Source: CAVYHX01 sp963768415
Lineage (GTDB): Bacteria > Pseudomonadota > Gammaproteobacteria > UBA9214
Assembly (NCBI GenBank): GCA_963768415.1
Contig: CAVYHX010000017.1
Span: 30,592 to 94,591 of the forward strand
Direction of reading: 5' to 3'
DNA: 64,000 bases
This document shows, in pieces, positions 21,155 to 29,780 of the stretch. A program made the position numbers and the translations under genes. Below the pieces are notes generated by a model. That model was not told where the DNA came from and made no database searches. It saw only the letters and a program-made list of their open reading frames with translations. The number at the start of each line of letters is the position of its first letter. Positions within the stretch are counted from its first letter, which is position 1.

Positions 21155-21610
21155 ATGACGTTTTCCGCACATGCGCGTTCCCGCGCACGCCGTCTTGCCA
21201 TGCAGGCACTCTATCAATGGGACCTCTCGGGCGCGGACATGGCCGAGATCCGGAGCCAGTTTGCGGAACAGGAGGATTTCAGCAAGGCTGATGCGGCTTA
21301 TTTCACCGGCCTGCTGAATGAGGTCGTCACGCATGCCGAAGCAATAGATAGCACGATCTCGGGGAATATCGACCGGCCATTCAAACAGCTCGATCCGGTC
21401 GAGCGTGCCATCCTGCGCCTGGCCACTTACGAATTGCTGTACCGCACGGATGTGCCTTTCCGGGTAGTGATCGACGAGGCAGTGTCGCTCACAAAGAAAT
21501 TCGGTGCCGAGCAGGGCCATTCTTTTGTCAACGGTGTACTCGACAAGACCGCACACCAGCATCGTCCGGATGAATGTACGCGAGTGAGCAACAGGGTCAG
21601 CGATCGCTAA
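21155..21610 (+). CDS. nusB: Transcription antitermination factor NusB
   Basis: An all-helical 151-residue RNA-binding protein of the rRNA antitermination complex (with NusE/S10). Family blocks are ARRLAMQALYQWDLSG near residue 12, LDPVERAILRLATYEL, and FVNGVLDKTA at the end. The ATG at 21155 directly precedes TFSAHARSRARR, the usual basic N-terminus. The start of thiL (21619) lies 9 bases downstream. Confidence 0.95.
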   Translation: MTFSAHARSRARRLAMQALYQWDLSGADMAEIRSQFAEQEDFSKADAAYFTGLLNEVVTHAEAIDSTISGNIDRPFKQLDPVERAILRLATYELLYRTDVPFRVVIDEAVSLTKKFGAEQGHSFVNGVLDKTAHQHRPDECTRVSNRVSDR

Positions 21611-21618
21611 AACCGGGT

Positions 21619-22599
21619 ATGTCTACATCCGAGTTCGATATTATCCGCCAGTATTTTACACGCGCGCGCGCCGGCCGTGCGGATGTGGTGCTGGGTATCG
21701 GGGACGATGCGGCCCTGTTGACGGTGCCGCCCGAAGCGGAGCTGGTTGTCGGTATCGACACACTGGTGGCCGGGGTGCACTTTTCCACTGCCACTGCAGC
21801 GGCGGCAATCGGCCACAAGGCGCTGGCCGTCAATCTCAGTGATCTTGCCGCGATGGGTGCGGAACCTGCCTGGGCCACCCTGGCACTGACCCTGCCCGAA
21901 TACGATCCCGTTTGGCTGGAACAGTTCGCTGATGCTTTTTTTGCACTCGCCGACCGCTATGCGGTGCAGCTGGTCGGTGGCGATACCACGCAGGGTCCAC
22001 TGACCGTTACTGTCCAGGCACACGGATTCGTTTCTCGCGGGCAGGCTGTGTGCCGCCGCGGTGCACAGCCGGGTGACAGGGTGTATGTCACGGGTACCCT
22101 GGGTGATGCCGGACTGGCATTGCAGCTGGGGGAATCCGCGCCTGCGTCACTGCAGCGGCGCCTCGATTATCCCGAACCGCGTATCGAAGCCGGTTTGTTA
22201 ATGCGCAAGCATGCCAGCGCCGCTATCGATATCTCCGATGGACTGCTGGCGGACCTGGGGCATCTGCTGGCAGCCGATGCGCTGGGCGCCGTGGTGCAGG
22301 TCGATGCACTGCCGCGCTCGGCTGACTTTGTGGCTGCAATGCAGCAATCGGGCGCCGCACAAGAGGCACGCTTCCATGATTTGGCGTTAAGCGCCGGGGA
22401 TGATTACGAACTGTGTATTACCGTTCCGGAACCGCACTGTGCGGCACTGGAGGCATCGCTTGGCGCGCTGTCCTGCGGTTGTACCTGTATCGGCAGTATC
22501 GAGGCTGCGCCCGGCATTGTCTGTTATCGGGACGGCGGGGCGCGCTACCAGCCAGCCAGTACCGGTTACCGGCATTTTTCCGGGGCTGGCCATGACTGA
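21619..22599 (+). CDS. thiL: Thiamine-monophosphate kinase
   Basis: It phosphorylates thiamine monophosphate to the active cofactor thiamine diphosphate. The motifs are VVLGIGDDAALL, VGIDTLVAGVHF, DISDGLLADLGHLL and LSAGDDYELC. The protein is 326 residues long. I use the ATG at 21619 (MSTSEFDIIRQYF), which is the usual N-terminus. Its stop overlaps the start of pgpA by 8 bases, which implies translational coupling. Confidence 0.94.
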   Translation: MSTSEFDIIRQYFTRARAGRADVVLGIGDDAALLTVPPEAELVVGIDTLVAGVHFSTATAAAAIGHKALAVNLSDLAAMGAEPAWATLALTLPEYDPVWLEQFADAFFALADRYAVQLVGGDTTQGPLTVTVQAHGFVSRGQAVCRRGAQPGDRVYVTGTLGDAGLALQLGESAPASLQRRLDYPEPRIEAGLLMRKHASAAIDISDGLLADLGHLLAADALGAVVQVDALPRSADFVAAMQQSGAAQEARFHDLALSAGDDYELCITVPEPHCAALEASLGALSCGCTCIGSIEAAPGIVCYRDGGARYQPASTGYRHFSGAGHD

Positions 22600-23068
22600 A
22601 AAGCTTTCCGCCCGTTTGTTGCTGCATCCGCTGGATTGCCTCGCGCTGGGATGCGGCAGTGGCCTGGTCCCGCATGCGCCGGGGACGGCCGGTACACTGG
22701 CGGCCGTGCCGCTATTCCTGCTGGTGCAACCGTTGTCACCGGTCTGGTACCTGACACTGCTCGCGGCACTGTTTCTGGCCGGTATTCCGCTGTGTGCGCA
22801 CACCGCGACGCGTCTGGGCGTGCATGACCACCCGGCCATAGTCTGGGATGAGATAGTGGGTTACCTGGTAACGATGGCGTTTGCCCCGGCCGGCTGGCAG
22901 TGGGTGGCGGCCGGTTTCGTCCTGTTCCGGTTTTTCGACATCGTCAAACCCTGGCCGATCCGCTGGTGTGACAAACAGGTGCACGGCGGGCTGGGCATTA
23001 TGCTCGATGATCTGCTGGCGGGTGTGTTTGCGGCGGTTGTGTTACAGGTGCTGGTTGTTGTGGTGTAG
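22592..23068 (+). CDS. pgpA: Phosphatidylglycerophosphatase A
   Basis: An inner-membrane phosphatase that makes phosphatidylglycerol from its phosphate. It has 158 residues and about four hydrophobic segments. The family motifs are GSGLVPHAPGTAGTLAAVPL, the acidic VWDEIVGYLV, FRFFDIVKPWPI and the C-terminal DDLLAGVFAA. It is the last gene of the glyA-pgpA block and is followed by a noncoding repeat. Confidence 0.94.
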   Translation: MTEKLSARLLLHPLDCLALGCGSGLVPHAPGTAGTLAAVPLFLLVQPLSPVWYLTLLAALFLAGIPLCAHTATRLGVHDHPAIVWDEIVGYLVTMAFAPAGWQWVAAGFVLFRFFDIVKPWPIRWCDKQVHGGLGIMLDDLLAGVFAAVVLQVLVVVV

Positions 23069-23130
23069 GGAGCTACGTTTTTTTTCGCCTGACACCGGTA
23101 TGTAAATATTGCAACCTTCAAACAGAGCAT

Positions 23131-23290
23131 TCCCTCTCCCTCAGGGAGAGGGCCAGGGAGAGGGGATAATATTTACATGTTTCGAATGGAACAGCGCTGG
23201 CAGGCAGCCGACCGATGCTGACAGACAAGGTGAAAACGACTTAATTGAAGTCCCCTCTCCCCAACCCTCTCCCGGGGGGAGAGGGGGCGA
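23131..23290. repeat. CCCTCTCCC/GGGAGAGGG repeat, copy 2 (with a different core)
   Basis: CCCTCTCCCTCAGGGAGAGGG at the left and CCCTCTCCCGGGGGGAGAGGG at the right bracket an approximately 105-base core unlike the other copies. It lies between the convergent pgpA and amidotransferase genes. Confidence 0.7.
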
Positions 23291-23359
23291 GACCAGCGAC
23301 AATCCATAATTTCTGCAGACGGACCCATGATTCAAACGGTCTGCGCGCATTAGTCTTTC

Positions 23360-24067
23360 TCAACCATTAACCACTGCCACCAGCCAGCGCTGGTACAAAC
23401 CATCGGCAACACCTTGCAGCGCAGCGATGCGTGTATCAAGGTCTTCAGTCATCTGTGCAGCGGTCTGCACACTTGCGGCGGGATCATCGAGCTCACCCTT
23501 GTACAGCTCGGCCCACTCGCGCACCATGGGGGCCGTCATTTCCACATGACACTGCAGGGCCAGGATGTTGTCGAGCGCGAACGCCTGGTGGGGGCAGTAA
23601 TCGTTTTCCAGGATGACCGCAGCGCCTTTCGGGATGGAGAAGGTTTCACCGTGCCAGTGAAACAGCTCGGCACCGTCCGGCATGGTGTCCACCCAGCTGG
23701 CCGCGGCCGGATTGACAGTCTTGTGTACCGGGTGCCAGCCGATTTCACGCACCGGGTTGGCGGTGACGCTGCCTCCCAGTGCCTTGCTGATGAGCTGGCC
23801 GCCGAGGCAATGGCCCAGCACGGGCAGGCCGTGGTCACGTGCCGCGCGGATCAGGGTCAGCTCCTGTTCGATCCAGGGCAGTGCGTCATTGACACTCATG
23901 GGCCCGCCCATGAAGACCAGGCCGGAGCACCCATCGATGGAATCCGGCAGCGCTTCCTCCCGGTCGATGGCGATGGTTTTGTAGGGAATGCCCTGCCGGT
24001 CGAGGACCGCGGCCAGGTAGCCGGGCCCTTCGCAGCCGATATGGCGAAAAATATACAGAGGTTTCAT
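23360..24067 (-). CDS. Class I glutamine amidotransferase-like protein
   Basis: A 235-residue single-domain GATase. The nucleophile cysteine is in GHCLGGQL, the oxyanion region is GLVFMGGPMSV, and the catalytic His-Glu pair is in QCHVEM. Stand-alone proteins of this type are often annotated as GMP synthase-like or gamma-glutamyl hydrolases of unknown substrate; I see nothing that decides. It is divergent from the retropepsin gene, with only 30 bases between starts, so promoters must overlap. Confidence 0.82.
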   Translation of the reverse strand: MKPLYIFRHIGCEGPGYLAAVLDRQGIPYKTIAIDREEALPDSIDGCSGLVFMGGPMSVNDALPWIEQELTLIRAARDHGLPVLGHCLGGQLISKALGGSVTANPVREIGWHPVHKTVNPAAASWVDTMPDGAELFHWHGETFSIPKGAAVILENDYCPHQAFALDNILALQCHVEMTAPMVREWAELYKGELDDPAASVQTAAQMTEDLDTRIAALQGVADGLYQRWLVAVVNG

Positions 24068-24097
24068 AATAAGCAGCCACTCTTCAACGGATTCGAG

Positions 24098-24757
24098 ATG
24101 ATGTCAGTATCCGGAATTACGCGCCAGCTCGCGGTGTTTTGCCTGGCAGGGCTTGCGCTGGCAGTGCAGGCGGCGCCGGATGTGCGCGTTGTCGGCCTGT
24201 TCAATGCCCGGGCCGTGGTGCTCATCGACGGCAGGCAGCGCCTGCTGAAAGTCGGGCAGACCAGCCCCGAGGGCGTCAAACTGATCTCCGCGACCAGCGA
24301 ATCCGCGGTGCTGGAGGTCGACGGGGAGCGGATCACCGGGACCCTCGACGGCCGCATCAGTGCGCGCACGCGCACGGCTGCTGTGAAGGAGTTCCAGGTG
24401 TGGCGCGATACCCGCGGAATGTATACCACGGTGGGCAGCATCAATGGCCTGACGGTGTCGTTTCTCGTCGATACCGGTGCGACGCAGGTGGCAATGAATG
24501 CGGCGGCTGCGCGGCGTCTGGGTATCGATTTCCGCGTTATCGGCACGCCAGCGGTGGTCAAGACCGCATCCGGTGTGGAAAAAGCATGGTCGGTATTACT
24601 GGCAAGCGTCAAGGTGGGTGACATTATGCTGCGCCGCGTCGAGGCGGTGGTACTCGATGGCGCACAGCCCGAACAGGTCCTGCTGGGCATGTCATTTCTC
24701 GGCAAGCTGGAGATCGACCACGACGGGCACCTGATGACATTGCGGCAGAAATACTGA
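24098..24757 (+). CDS. Retropepsin-like aspartic protease, TIGR02281/clan AA type
   Basis: A 219-residue envelope protein. It has a signal peptide (AVFCLAGLALAVQAA) and an N-terminal beta-domain, with a C-terminal single-copy aspartic protease domain. The catalytic DTGA motif (FLVDTGATQVAMN) and the flap-side LGMSFLGKLEI are intact, so it would work as a homodimer. The substrate is not known. Two adjacent start codons (24098, 24101) are possible; the ribosome site is weak. Confidence 0.8.
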   Translation: MMSVSGITRQLAVFCLAGLALAVQAAPDVRVVGLFNARAVVLIDGRQRLLKVGQTSPEGVKLISATSESAVLEVDGERITGTLDGRISARTRTAAVKEFQVWRDTRGMYTTVGSINGLTVSFLVDTGATQVAMNAAAARRLGIDFRVIGTPAVVKTASGVEKAWSVLLASVKVGDIMLRRVEAVVLDGAQPEQVLLGMSFLGKLEIDHDGHLMTLRQKY

Positions 24758-24791
24758 GCGCACGCTCAGCGGGAGAGGTGACAGGACCGGG

Positions 24792-25610
24792 TCAGGCGCC
24801 GTGCTTGACGTGCTCAATCAGGGCGTAGGCGGAATGATTGTGGATTGATTCGAAGTTTTCGGACTCAACGGTATAGGCCGCAATGCGGTCATCCTTGTTC
24901 AGGCGGGTTGCAATGTCCCGCACCACGTCTTCGACGAACTTGGGGTTGTTGTAGGCCTTTTCGGTGACGTACTTTTCATCGGGACGCTTGAGCAGGCCAT
25001 AGAGTTCACTGGACGCCTCGTCCTCGACCAGGTCGATCAGGTCCTCGATCCAGACGAAGCCGCTGGTCTCGGCGCTGATAGTCACGTGCGCGCGCTGGTT
25101 GTGTGCGCCGTAATCCGAGATCTTTTTCGAACAGGGGCACAAACTGGTGACCGGGACGACGACCTTGATGTTCATCCTGGTTGCACCGTTGACAAATTCC
25201 CCGATCAGGCTGACGTCGTAGTCCATCAGGCTCTCTACGCCGGAAACCGGAGCCTGTTTATTGATGAAGTAGTGAAAATTCATTTCGATATGACCGGAAT
25301 CGGCTTCCAGTCGTTCGGTCATTTCGTGCAACATCTCCCGAAAGGAATCGACCGTTATTTCCCGTTCATGCAGGTTCAGGATTTCCACGAACCGTGACAT
25401 GTGCGTGCCCTTGAAATTATGGGGCAGGTTGACGTACATGTTGAAGCTGGCGATGGTGTGCTGTTCGCCGCCGGACCGGTCCAGTACCCGGACCGGGTGA
25501 CGGATATCCTTGATGCCGACCTTGTCGATCGGTAGCTGCCGGGTATCGGCGCTGGCTTGTACATCAGCGATGGTATCGGGTTTCTGCTGCGCCCGCTGTG
25601 TGGTCTTCAT
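24792..25610 (-). CDS. folE2: GTP cyclohydrolase FolE2
   Basis: The metal-flexible type IB enzyme converts GTP to dihydroneopterin triphosphate for folate and for queuosine-type modifications. At 272 residues it has the family blocks RGTHMSRF-like (FKGTHMSRFVEIL), VPVTSLCPCSKKISDYGAHNQR with the active-site cysteine, and the C-terminal ESIHNHSAYA. FolE2 is often kept for growth under zinc limitation; no Zur site is evident upstream. Confidence 0.94.
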   Translation of the reverse strand: MKTTQRAQQKPDTIADVQASADTRQLPIDKVGIKDIRHPVRVLDRSGGEQHTIASFNMYVNLPHNFKGTHMSRFVEILNLHEREITVDSFREMLHEMTERLEADSGHIEMNFHYFINKQAPVSGVESLMDYDVSLIGEFVNGATRMNIKVVVPVTSLCPCSKKISDYGAHNQRAHVTISAETSGFVWIEDLIDLVEDEASSELYGLLKRPDEKYVTEKAYNNPKFVEDVVRDIATRLNKDDRIAAYTVESENFESIHNHSAYALIEHVKHGA

Positions 25611-25802
25611 CTGGGGATCGGGTCCGTAGTGCCGGTGGATTCGGGGAGAGATAGCCTACCTGCCAGCGCAAGGTCTGCACACCCGCAAGATGGGGTATCC
25701 GTGGACTTGCCTGCATGCCCACCCGAATTCCTGAGTAACTGGGTAGGATACTACCTCACCGAGCCGGTCTGTGCAACGCGGCCAGCCGGAAAATATTGAA
25801 TA

Positions 25803-26708
25803 TTATCTTTGTCTTTCAATGATATAAGAAGATATCCAGCGCAGGGGGTCAGCCCGCGCATCCATTCCGGCCAGGCTGTCCATGGCTTCTGTGTGCAGCT
25901 CGGCGGCGCGTTCCCGGGCGCCTTCCAGGCCGATCAGTGCCGGATAGGTCGGTTTCAGGCGGGTGGCATCCATGCCGGGGTGTTTGCCGAGTTCGGCAGC
26001 CTCGCCCTCGACATCGAGGATGTCGTCGCGGATCTGAAATGCCAGGCCGATGCATTTGGCGTAATGGTCGAGTTTCTCCTGCAGGGTTTCATCGCGGGTT
26101 TTTCCGCATAGTACGCCCAGCATGACGCTGGCACGGATCAGGGCGCCGGTCTTGTGGATGTGCATATCCTCGAGCTCGGCAATATCCAGTTGCCGGCCGG
26201 TTGCCGCCAGGTCGATGGCCTGGCCACCGGCCATGCCCCGCGAACCGGCAGCGAGGGCAAGTGCGCTGATCATGCGGACCCGGGTACTGTCATCGACCTG
26301 CAAGCCCTTGTCGTGTGCCAGCACATAGAATGCCAGGGACTGCAGGGCATCTCCCGCCAGGATCGCGCTGGCTTCATCAAACGCCCGATGACAGCTCGGT
26401 TTCCCGCGGCGCAGATCATCGTCGTCCATGGCCGGCAGGTCATCATGTATGAGGGAATAGGCGTGCAGCAGTTCCACCGCGCAGGCCGGGCAATCCAGCA
26501 GGTTCTGCGGAGCGTCGCTGGCAAGACCACTGGCATACACCAGGGTGGCGCGGACGCGCTTGCCGCCGCGCAGCGTCGAGTAGCGCATGGCCTTGTGCAG
26601 CTGAAAAGGGTGGGTGGTGGCGGGCGGCAGCCAGGTGTCGAGTGCTTCCTCGAGGCGTTGGTGGCATTGCGCCAGAAACGCACCAAAGGGGGATTCAGGC
26701 GTCTTCAC
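25803..26708 (-). CDS. ispA: Farnesyl diphosphate synthase (short-chain polyprenyl synthase)
   Basis: It condenses dimethylallyl and isopentenyl diphosphates to the C15 precursor of quinones and undecaprenyl phosphate. The first aspartate-rich motif is DDLPAMDDDDLRRGKP and the second is FQIRDDILD. From the GTG at 26708 the protein has 301 residues, typical of IspA. This start overlaps the end of xseB, a common arrangement; an ATG at 26729 is the alternative. The dxs gene that often follows is missing here; folE2 is downstream instead. Confidence 0.9.
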   Translation of the reverse strand: MKTPESPFGAFLAQCHQRLEEALDTWLPPATTHPFQLHKAMRYSTLRGGKRVRATLVYASGLASDAPQNLLDCPACAVELLHAYSLIHDDLPAMDDDDLRRGKPSCHRAFDEASAILAGDALQSLAFYVLAHDKGLQVDDSTRVRMISALALAAGSRGMAGGQAIDLAATGRQLDIAELEDMHIHKTGALIRASVMLGVLCGKTRDETLQEKLDHYAKCIGLAFQIRDDILDVEGEAAELGKHPGMDATRLKPTYPALIGLEGARERAAELHTEAMDSLAGMDARADPLRWISSYIIERQR

Positions 26709-26937
26709 TATCAAACGGCACAATGTCATCCTGACCATTCTTCTGCATCAGGATCTCGACCTTTTGTTCGGCTGATTTCAGCGCCTGCTGGCACGTGCGC
26801 GACAATTCCACGCCGCGCTCGAAATGGCGCAATGACTCTTCCAGGCTCAGGTCACCCTGTTCCATCTTGTCCACCAGGGCTTCCAGCTCCAGGAGGGATT
26901 TCTCGAACGTCGGTGTTTCCGATCTTTTTCTCGGCAT
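26695..26937 (-). CDS. xseB: Exodeoxyribonuclease VII small subunit
   Basis: An 80-residue helical partner of XseA. The family pattern FEKSLLELEALVDKMEQGDLSLEESL spans residues 10-35. It is encoded directly upstream of, and overlapping, ispA, as in many gammaproteobacteria. Confidence 0.93.
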   Translation of the reverse strand: MPRKRSETPTFEKSLLELEALVDKMEQGDLSLEESLRHFERGVELSRTCQQALKSAEQKVEILMQKNGQDDIVPFDSEDA

Positions 26938-27061
26938 GGCTTGAATCTTTTATTGCAATCGGCCTACGTTACTCCACCCCGGCAACAAGGGTCAAACGAC
27001 GGCCTGTTACCGTCGGGATTTTGCCGCTTGACCCGGTCATAATGCTGGGCTAATCTACGAA

Positions 27062-27076
27062 TTAGACCAGTTCTAA
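27062..27076. promoter_or_regulatory. Palindrome TTAGA-N5-TCTAA before the rubrerythrin gene
   Basis: TTAGACCAGTTCTAA is a perfect 5-base inverted repeat. It ends 2 bases before a good -35 hexamer, TTGACG at 27079-27084. The placement is that of a regulator site; which regulator is not evident. The rubrerythrin ATG is at 27129 with AAGAGG at 27115-27120. Confidence 0.45.
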
Positions 27077-27128
27077 ACTTGACGGTTGTCATTCACGTTC
27101 ACAGTTAACAACGCAAGAGGTACTCATT

Positions 27129-27548
27129 ATGGACTTAAAAGGCAGTACAACTGAAAAGAATCTGAAAGATGCCTTCGCCGGCGAATCCCAGGCAAATCGC
27201 CGCTATCTGTATTTTGCCGCCAAGGCGGATGTAGAGGGTTACAACGATGTTGCCGCAGTATTTCGCTCGACAGCAGAAGGTGAGACCGGACACGCACACG
27301 GGCACCTGGAGTACCTGGAGGCCGTCGGTGATCCGGCAACCGGATTGCCGATCGGTGCGACATCCGACAATCTCAAGGCCGCGATCGCCGGTGAGACGCA
27401 TGAGTACACGGACATGTATCCGGGTATGGCGAAGGCCGCGCGTGACGAGAAATTCGATGAAATCGCAGACTGGTTCGAGACCCTGGCCAAGGCGGAACGT
27501 TCGCATGCCAATCGATTCCAGAAGGCGCTGGATGGTCTGGAAGACTAA
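27129..27548 (+). CDS. Rubrerythrin without rubredoxin domain (erythrin type)
   Basis: A 139-residue four-helix diiron protein that removes peroxide under low oxygen. Diiron ligands come from two E-x2-H-type motifs, GETGHAHGHLEY near residue 52 and AKAERSHANRF near 120, plus the glutamate in AFAGESQANRRY. The C-terminal rubredoxin domain of classical rubrerythrins is absent. It leads a three-gene group with the CCG-domain protein and DUF3501, a combination conserved in many proteobacteria and thought to protect against oxidative stress. Confidence 0.93.
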   Translation: MDLKGSTTEKNLKDAFAGESQANRRYLYFAAKADVEGYNDVAAVFRSTAEGETGHAHGHLEYLEAVGDPATGLPIGATSDNLKAAIAGETHEYTDMYPGMAKAARDEKFDEIADWFETLAKAERSHANRFQKALDGLED

Positions 27549-27572
27549 ACACCGGATTGCAACCGTATACTC

Positions 27573-27593
27573 GGGGCCGGATCAGCCGGCCCC
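27573..27593 (+). terminator. Strong GC hairpin between rubrerythrin and the iron-sulfur protein gene
   Basis: GGGGCCGG-ATCAG-CCGGCCCC forms a perfect 8-base stem. There is no T-run, so it may act as an attenuator or mRNA-end stabiliser that keeps rubrerythrin expression above that of the next gene. Confidence 0.55.
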
Positions 27594-27626
27594 GCTCCGC
27601 TAGCCGGTCAAAAAGGAAGGGGATCG

Positions 27627-29006
27627 ATGGCAGCACCAACAGAGGGCAGCAGGGAAGGCAGTCTGCAGGCACCCACGCGGCATCCGCTGGACTGGACCCG
27701 TCCGGAATTCTACGACGAAGCAGCCCTGTTCAAGGAACTCGAACGGGTCTTCGATATCTGTCATGGCTGCCGGCGCTGCTTCAGCCTGTGTAATTCCTTT
27801 CCCACCCTGTTCGATGCCATCGATGCATCCGATACCATGGAACTCGACGGTGTCGCGCGCCCGGTCTACTGGGAGGTGGTCGACCACTGTTACCTCTGTG
27901 ACATGTGCTACATGACCAAGTGCCCCTACGTACCGCCGCATGAATGGAACGTCGATTTTCCGCACCTCATGCTGCGTGCCAAGGCCATCAAGCTCAAAAA
28001 CGGCAGGTCCAGGCCGCGCGACCGGCTGTTGACCTCTACCGACCTGGTGGGGAAGTTTGCCGGTATCCCGATCGTGACGCCGGTCGTCAATGCCACCAAC
28101 AGATCGAAGACCGGGCGCAAGCTGCTGGACAAGGTGCTGCACGTGCACCCGGATGCCGTTCTGCCCGAATACCATTCGCGCACGCTGCGCAAGCGCCTGG
28201 GCAAAGCGGACGCTGCCGACCGTCCCGGCGATCCGGCGGGGCCGACGACCGGCAAGGTCGTCCTGTTCGCCACCTGTTACGGCAACTACAACGAACCGGA
28301 TATCGGCGAGGATCTGGCGGCTGTGTTCGAACACAACGGGATCCCGGTCACGCTGGCAGACAGGGAGAAGTGCTGTGGTATGCCCAAGCTGGAACTGGGT
28401 GATCTGGAGGCGGTCAGGGCGGCCTGCGAGACCAATGTCGCCGAACTGGTCAAACTGGTCGACGCGGGCTGGGATATCGTGGCGCCGGTGCCCTCCTGCG
28501 TGCTGATGTTCAAGCAGGAGCTGCCGTTGATGTTCCCCGATGATGCGGATGTGGCGAAGGTCCGGGCGGCGATCTACGACCCGTTCGAATACCTGATGCT
28601 GCGCCACAAGCAGGGCAAGCTGAAAACGGATTTCAGCCGGCCGCTGGGCAAGATTGCCTACCATGTCGCCTGTCACCTGCGGGTACAGAATATCGGCATG
28701 AAGACGCGTGACCTCCTGCAACTGATTCCGGACACCGAAGTCGAGCCGATAGAGCGCTGCTCCGGGCATGACGGTATTTACGCCGTCAAGAGCGAGTGTC
28801 ATGACATATCGATGAAGATCTGCCGTCCGGTCGCCAGCCGTGTGGAGGGTGCGGCGGCGGCGTACTACAGCAGCGATTGCCCGATGGCCGGCCACCAGAT
28901 CGAAAATGTGCTGGCTAATGGTACGCAGCCGGTGCATCCGCTGACACTGTTGCGGATGGCCTACGGAATAGAAACAGGCGCCAGTGGTAATGCAACCGGA
29001 AAATGA
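27627..29006 (+). CDS. CCG-domain iron-sulfur oxidoreductase (HdrD/GlpC-like)
   Basis: A 459-residue protein with two [4Fe-4S] clusters at the N-terminus (CHGCRRCFSLC near residue 46 and CYLCDMCYMTKCP near 91) and two cysteine-rich CCG regions. The first of these has EKCCGMPKLELG and CVLM; the second has VACHL, a CSGHDG variant and DCPMAG. The layout matches the subunits of heterodisulfide reductase and glycerol-3-phosphate dehydrogenase that pass electrons to disulfides. In this operon type it is thought to donate electrons to rubrerythrin; that role is an inference from context. It overlaps the DUF3501 gene by 4 bases. Confidence 0.85.
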   Translation: MAAPTEGSREGSLQAPTRHPLDWTRPEFYDEAALFKELERVFDICHGCRRCFSLCNSFPTLFDAIDASDTMELDGVARPVYWEVVDHCYLCDMCYMTKCPYVPPHEWNVDFPHLMLRAKAIKLKNGRSRPRDRLLTSTDLVGKFAGIPIVTPVVNATNRSKTGRKLLDKVLHVHPDAVLPEYHSRTLRKRLGKADAADRPGDPAGPTTGKVVLFATCYGNYNEPDIGEDLAAVFEHNGIPVTLADREKCCGMPKLELGDLEAVRAACETNVAELVKLVDAGWDIVAPVPSCVLMFKQELPLMFPDDADVAKVRAAIYDPFEYLMLRHKQGKLKTDFSRPLGKIAYHVACHLRVQNIGMKTRDLLQLIPDTEVEPIERCSGHDGIYAVKSECHDISMKICRPVASRVEGAAAAYYSSDCPMAGHQIENVLANGTQPVHPLTLLRMAYGIETGASGNATGK

Positions 29007-29611
29007 TCATGGATAAACTGACACGCAGCGATCTCTACAGTCTGGAGCAGTACGCCGAGAACCGCGCCGATATTCGTTCCCGGGTGATGCAGCACAAGAA
29101 AAACCGCAAGGTGCATATCGGGCCGGTAGCGACACTGTATTTCGAGGACCGCCAGACGATCCAGTACCAGATTCAGGAAATGCTCCGCGTGGAAAGAATA
29201 TTCGAGGTCGCTGGCATCGAAGAGGAGCTCGATGCCTATAATCCGCTGATTCCGGACGGGACGAACTGGAAGGCCACTTTCATGATTGAAGAGCCGGACG
29301 TCGACAGGCGGCGCGAGTTGCTGGCGAAACTGATTGGAATAGAAGACCGGGTCTGGGTCCGCGTCGACGGCAACGAGCAGGTGTATGCCATTGCCGATGA
29401 AGACCTGGACCGCAACACGGCGGAAAAGACCTCTTCAGTACATTTCTTGCGCTTCGAGCTCACCGACAAGATGGTGGCTGATATGGGTAACAATGCATCA
29501 CTCAGTGTCGGCATTGATCATGCGAATTACCGTCACGAGGTCGAGCCGCTGGCGGCACCGGTTCGGGATGCACTGGCCGCGGACCTGGGTTACCAGGGCG
29601 AGACAAAGTAA
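29003..29611 (+). CDS. DUF3501 family protein
   Basis: A 202-residue soluble protein, with blocks MDKLTRSDLYSLEQYAENR, FEDRQTIQYQIQEMLRVER and SVGIDHANYRH. The family is of unknown function and nearly always follows rubrerythrin and CCG-protein genes. The ATG at 29003 overlaps the previous stop; an in-frame ATG at 29009 also fits. Confidence 0.85.
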   Translation: MIMDKLTRSDLYSLEQYAENRADIRSRVMQHKKNRKVHIGPVATLYFEDRQTIQYQIQEMLRVERIFEVAGIEEELDAYNPLIPDGTNWKATFMIEEPDVDRRRELLAKLIGIEDRVWVRVDGNEQVYAIADEDLDRNTAEKTSSVHFLRFELTDKMVADMGNNASLSVGIDHANYRHEVEPLAAPVRDALAADLGYQGETK

Positions 29612-29629
29612 GCAAACAGCTATTGCGTT

Positions 29630-29660
29630 GTCCCGTCCCCCCTTGAAAGGGGGCGGGGAC
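29630..29660 (+). terminator. GC-rich hairpin after the DUF3501 gene
   Basis: GTCCCGTCCCCCC and GGGGGCGGGGAC flank TTGAAA and can pair over about 12 bases. It lacks a T-run. It is likely the end of the rubrerythrin operon, or a relict of the GC-rich repeat family. Confidence 0.5.
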
Positions 29661-29780
29661 GTATCCTTGCTAGCGGCTTACAAACGTAATCCTCAGTAAT
29701 TCCCGCAATATCATCGACATTCACTGGTGGCCCGACTGAGGGTCGCATTGCCGTGTATGGCGCGCTAAACTGCGCTTCCA

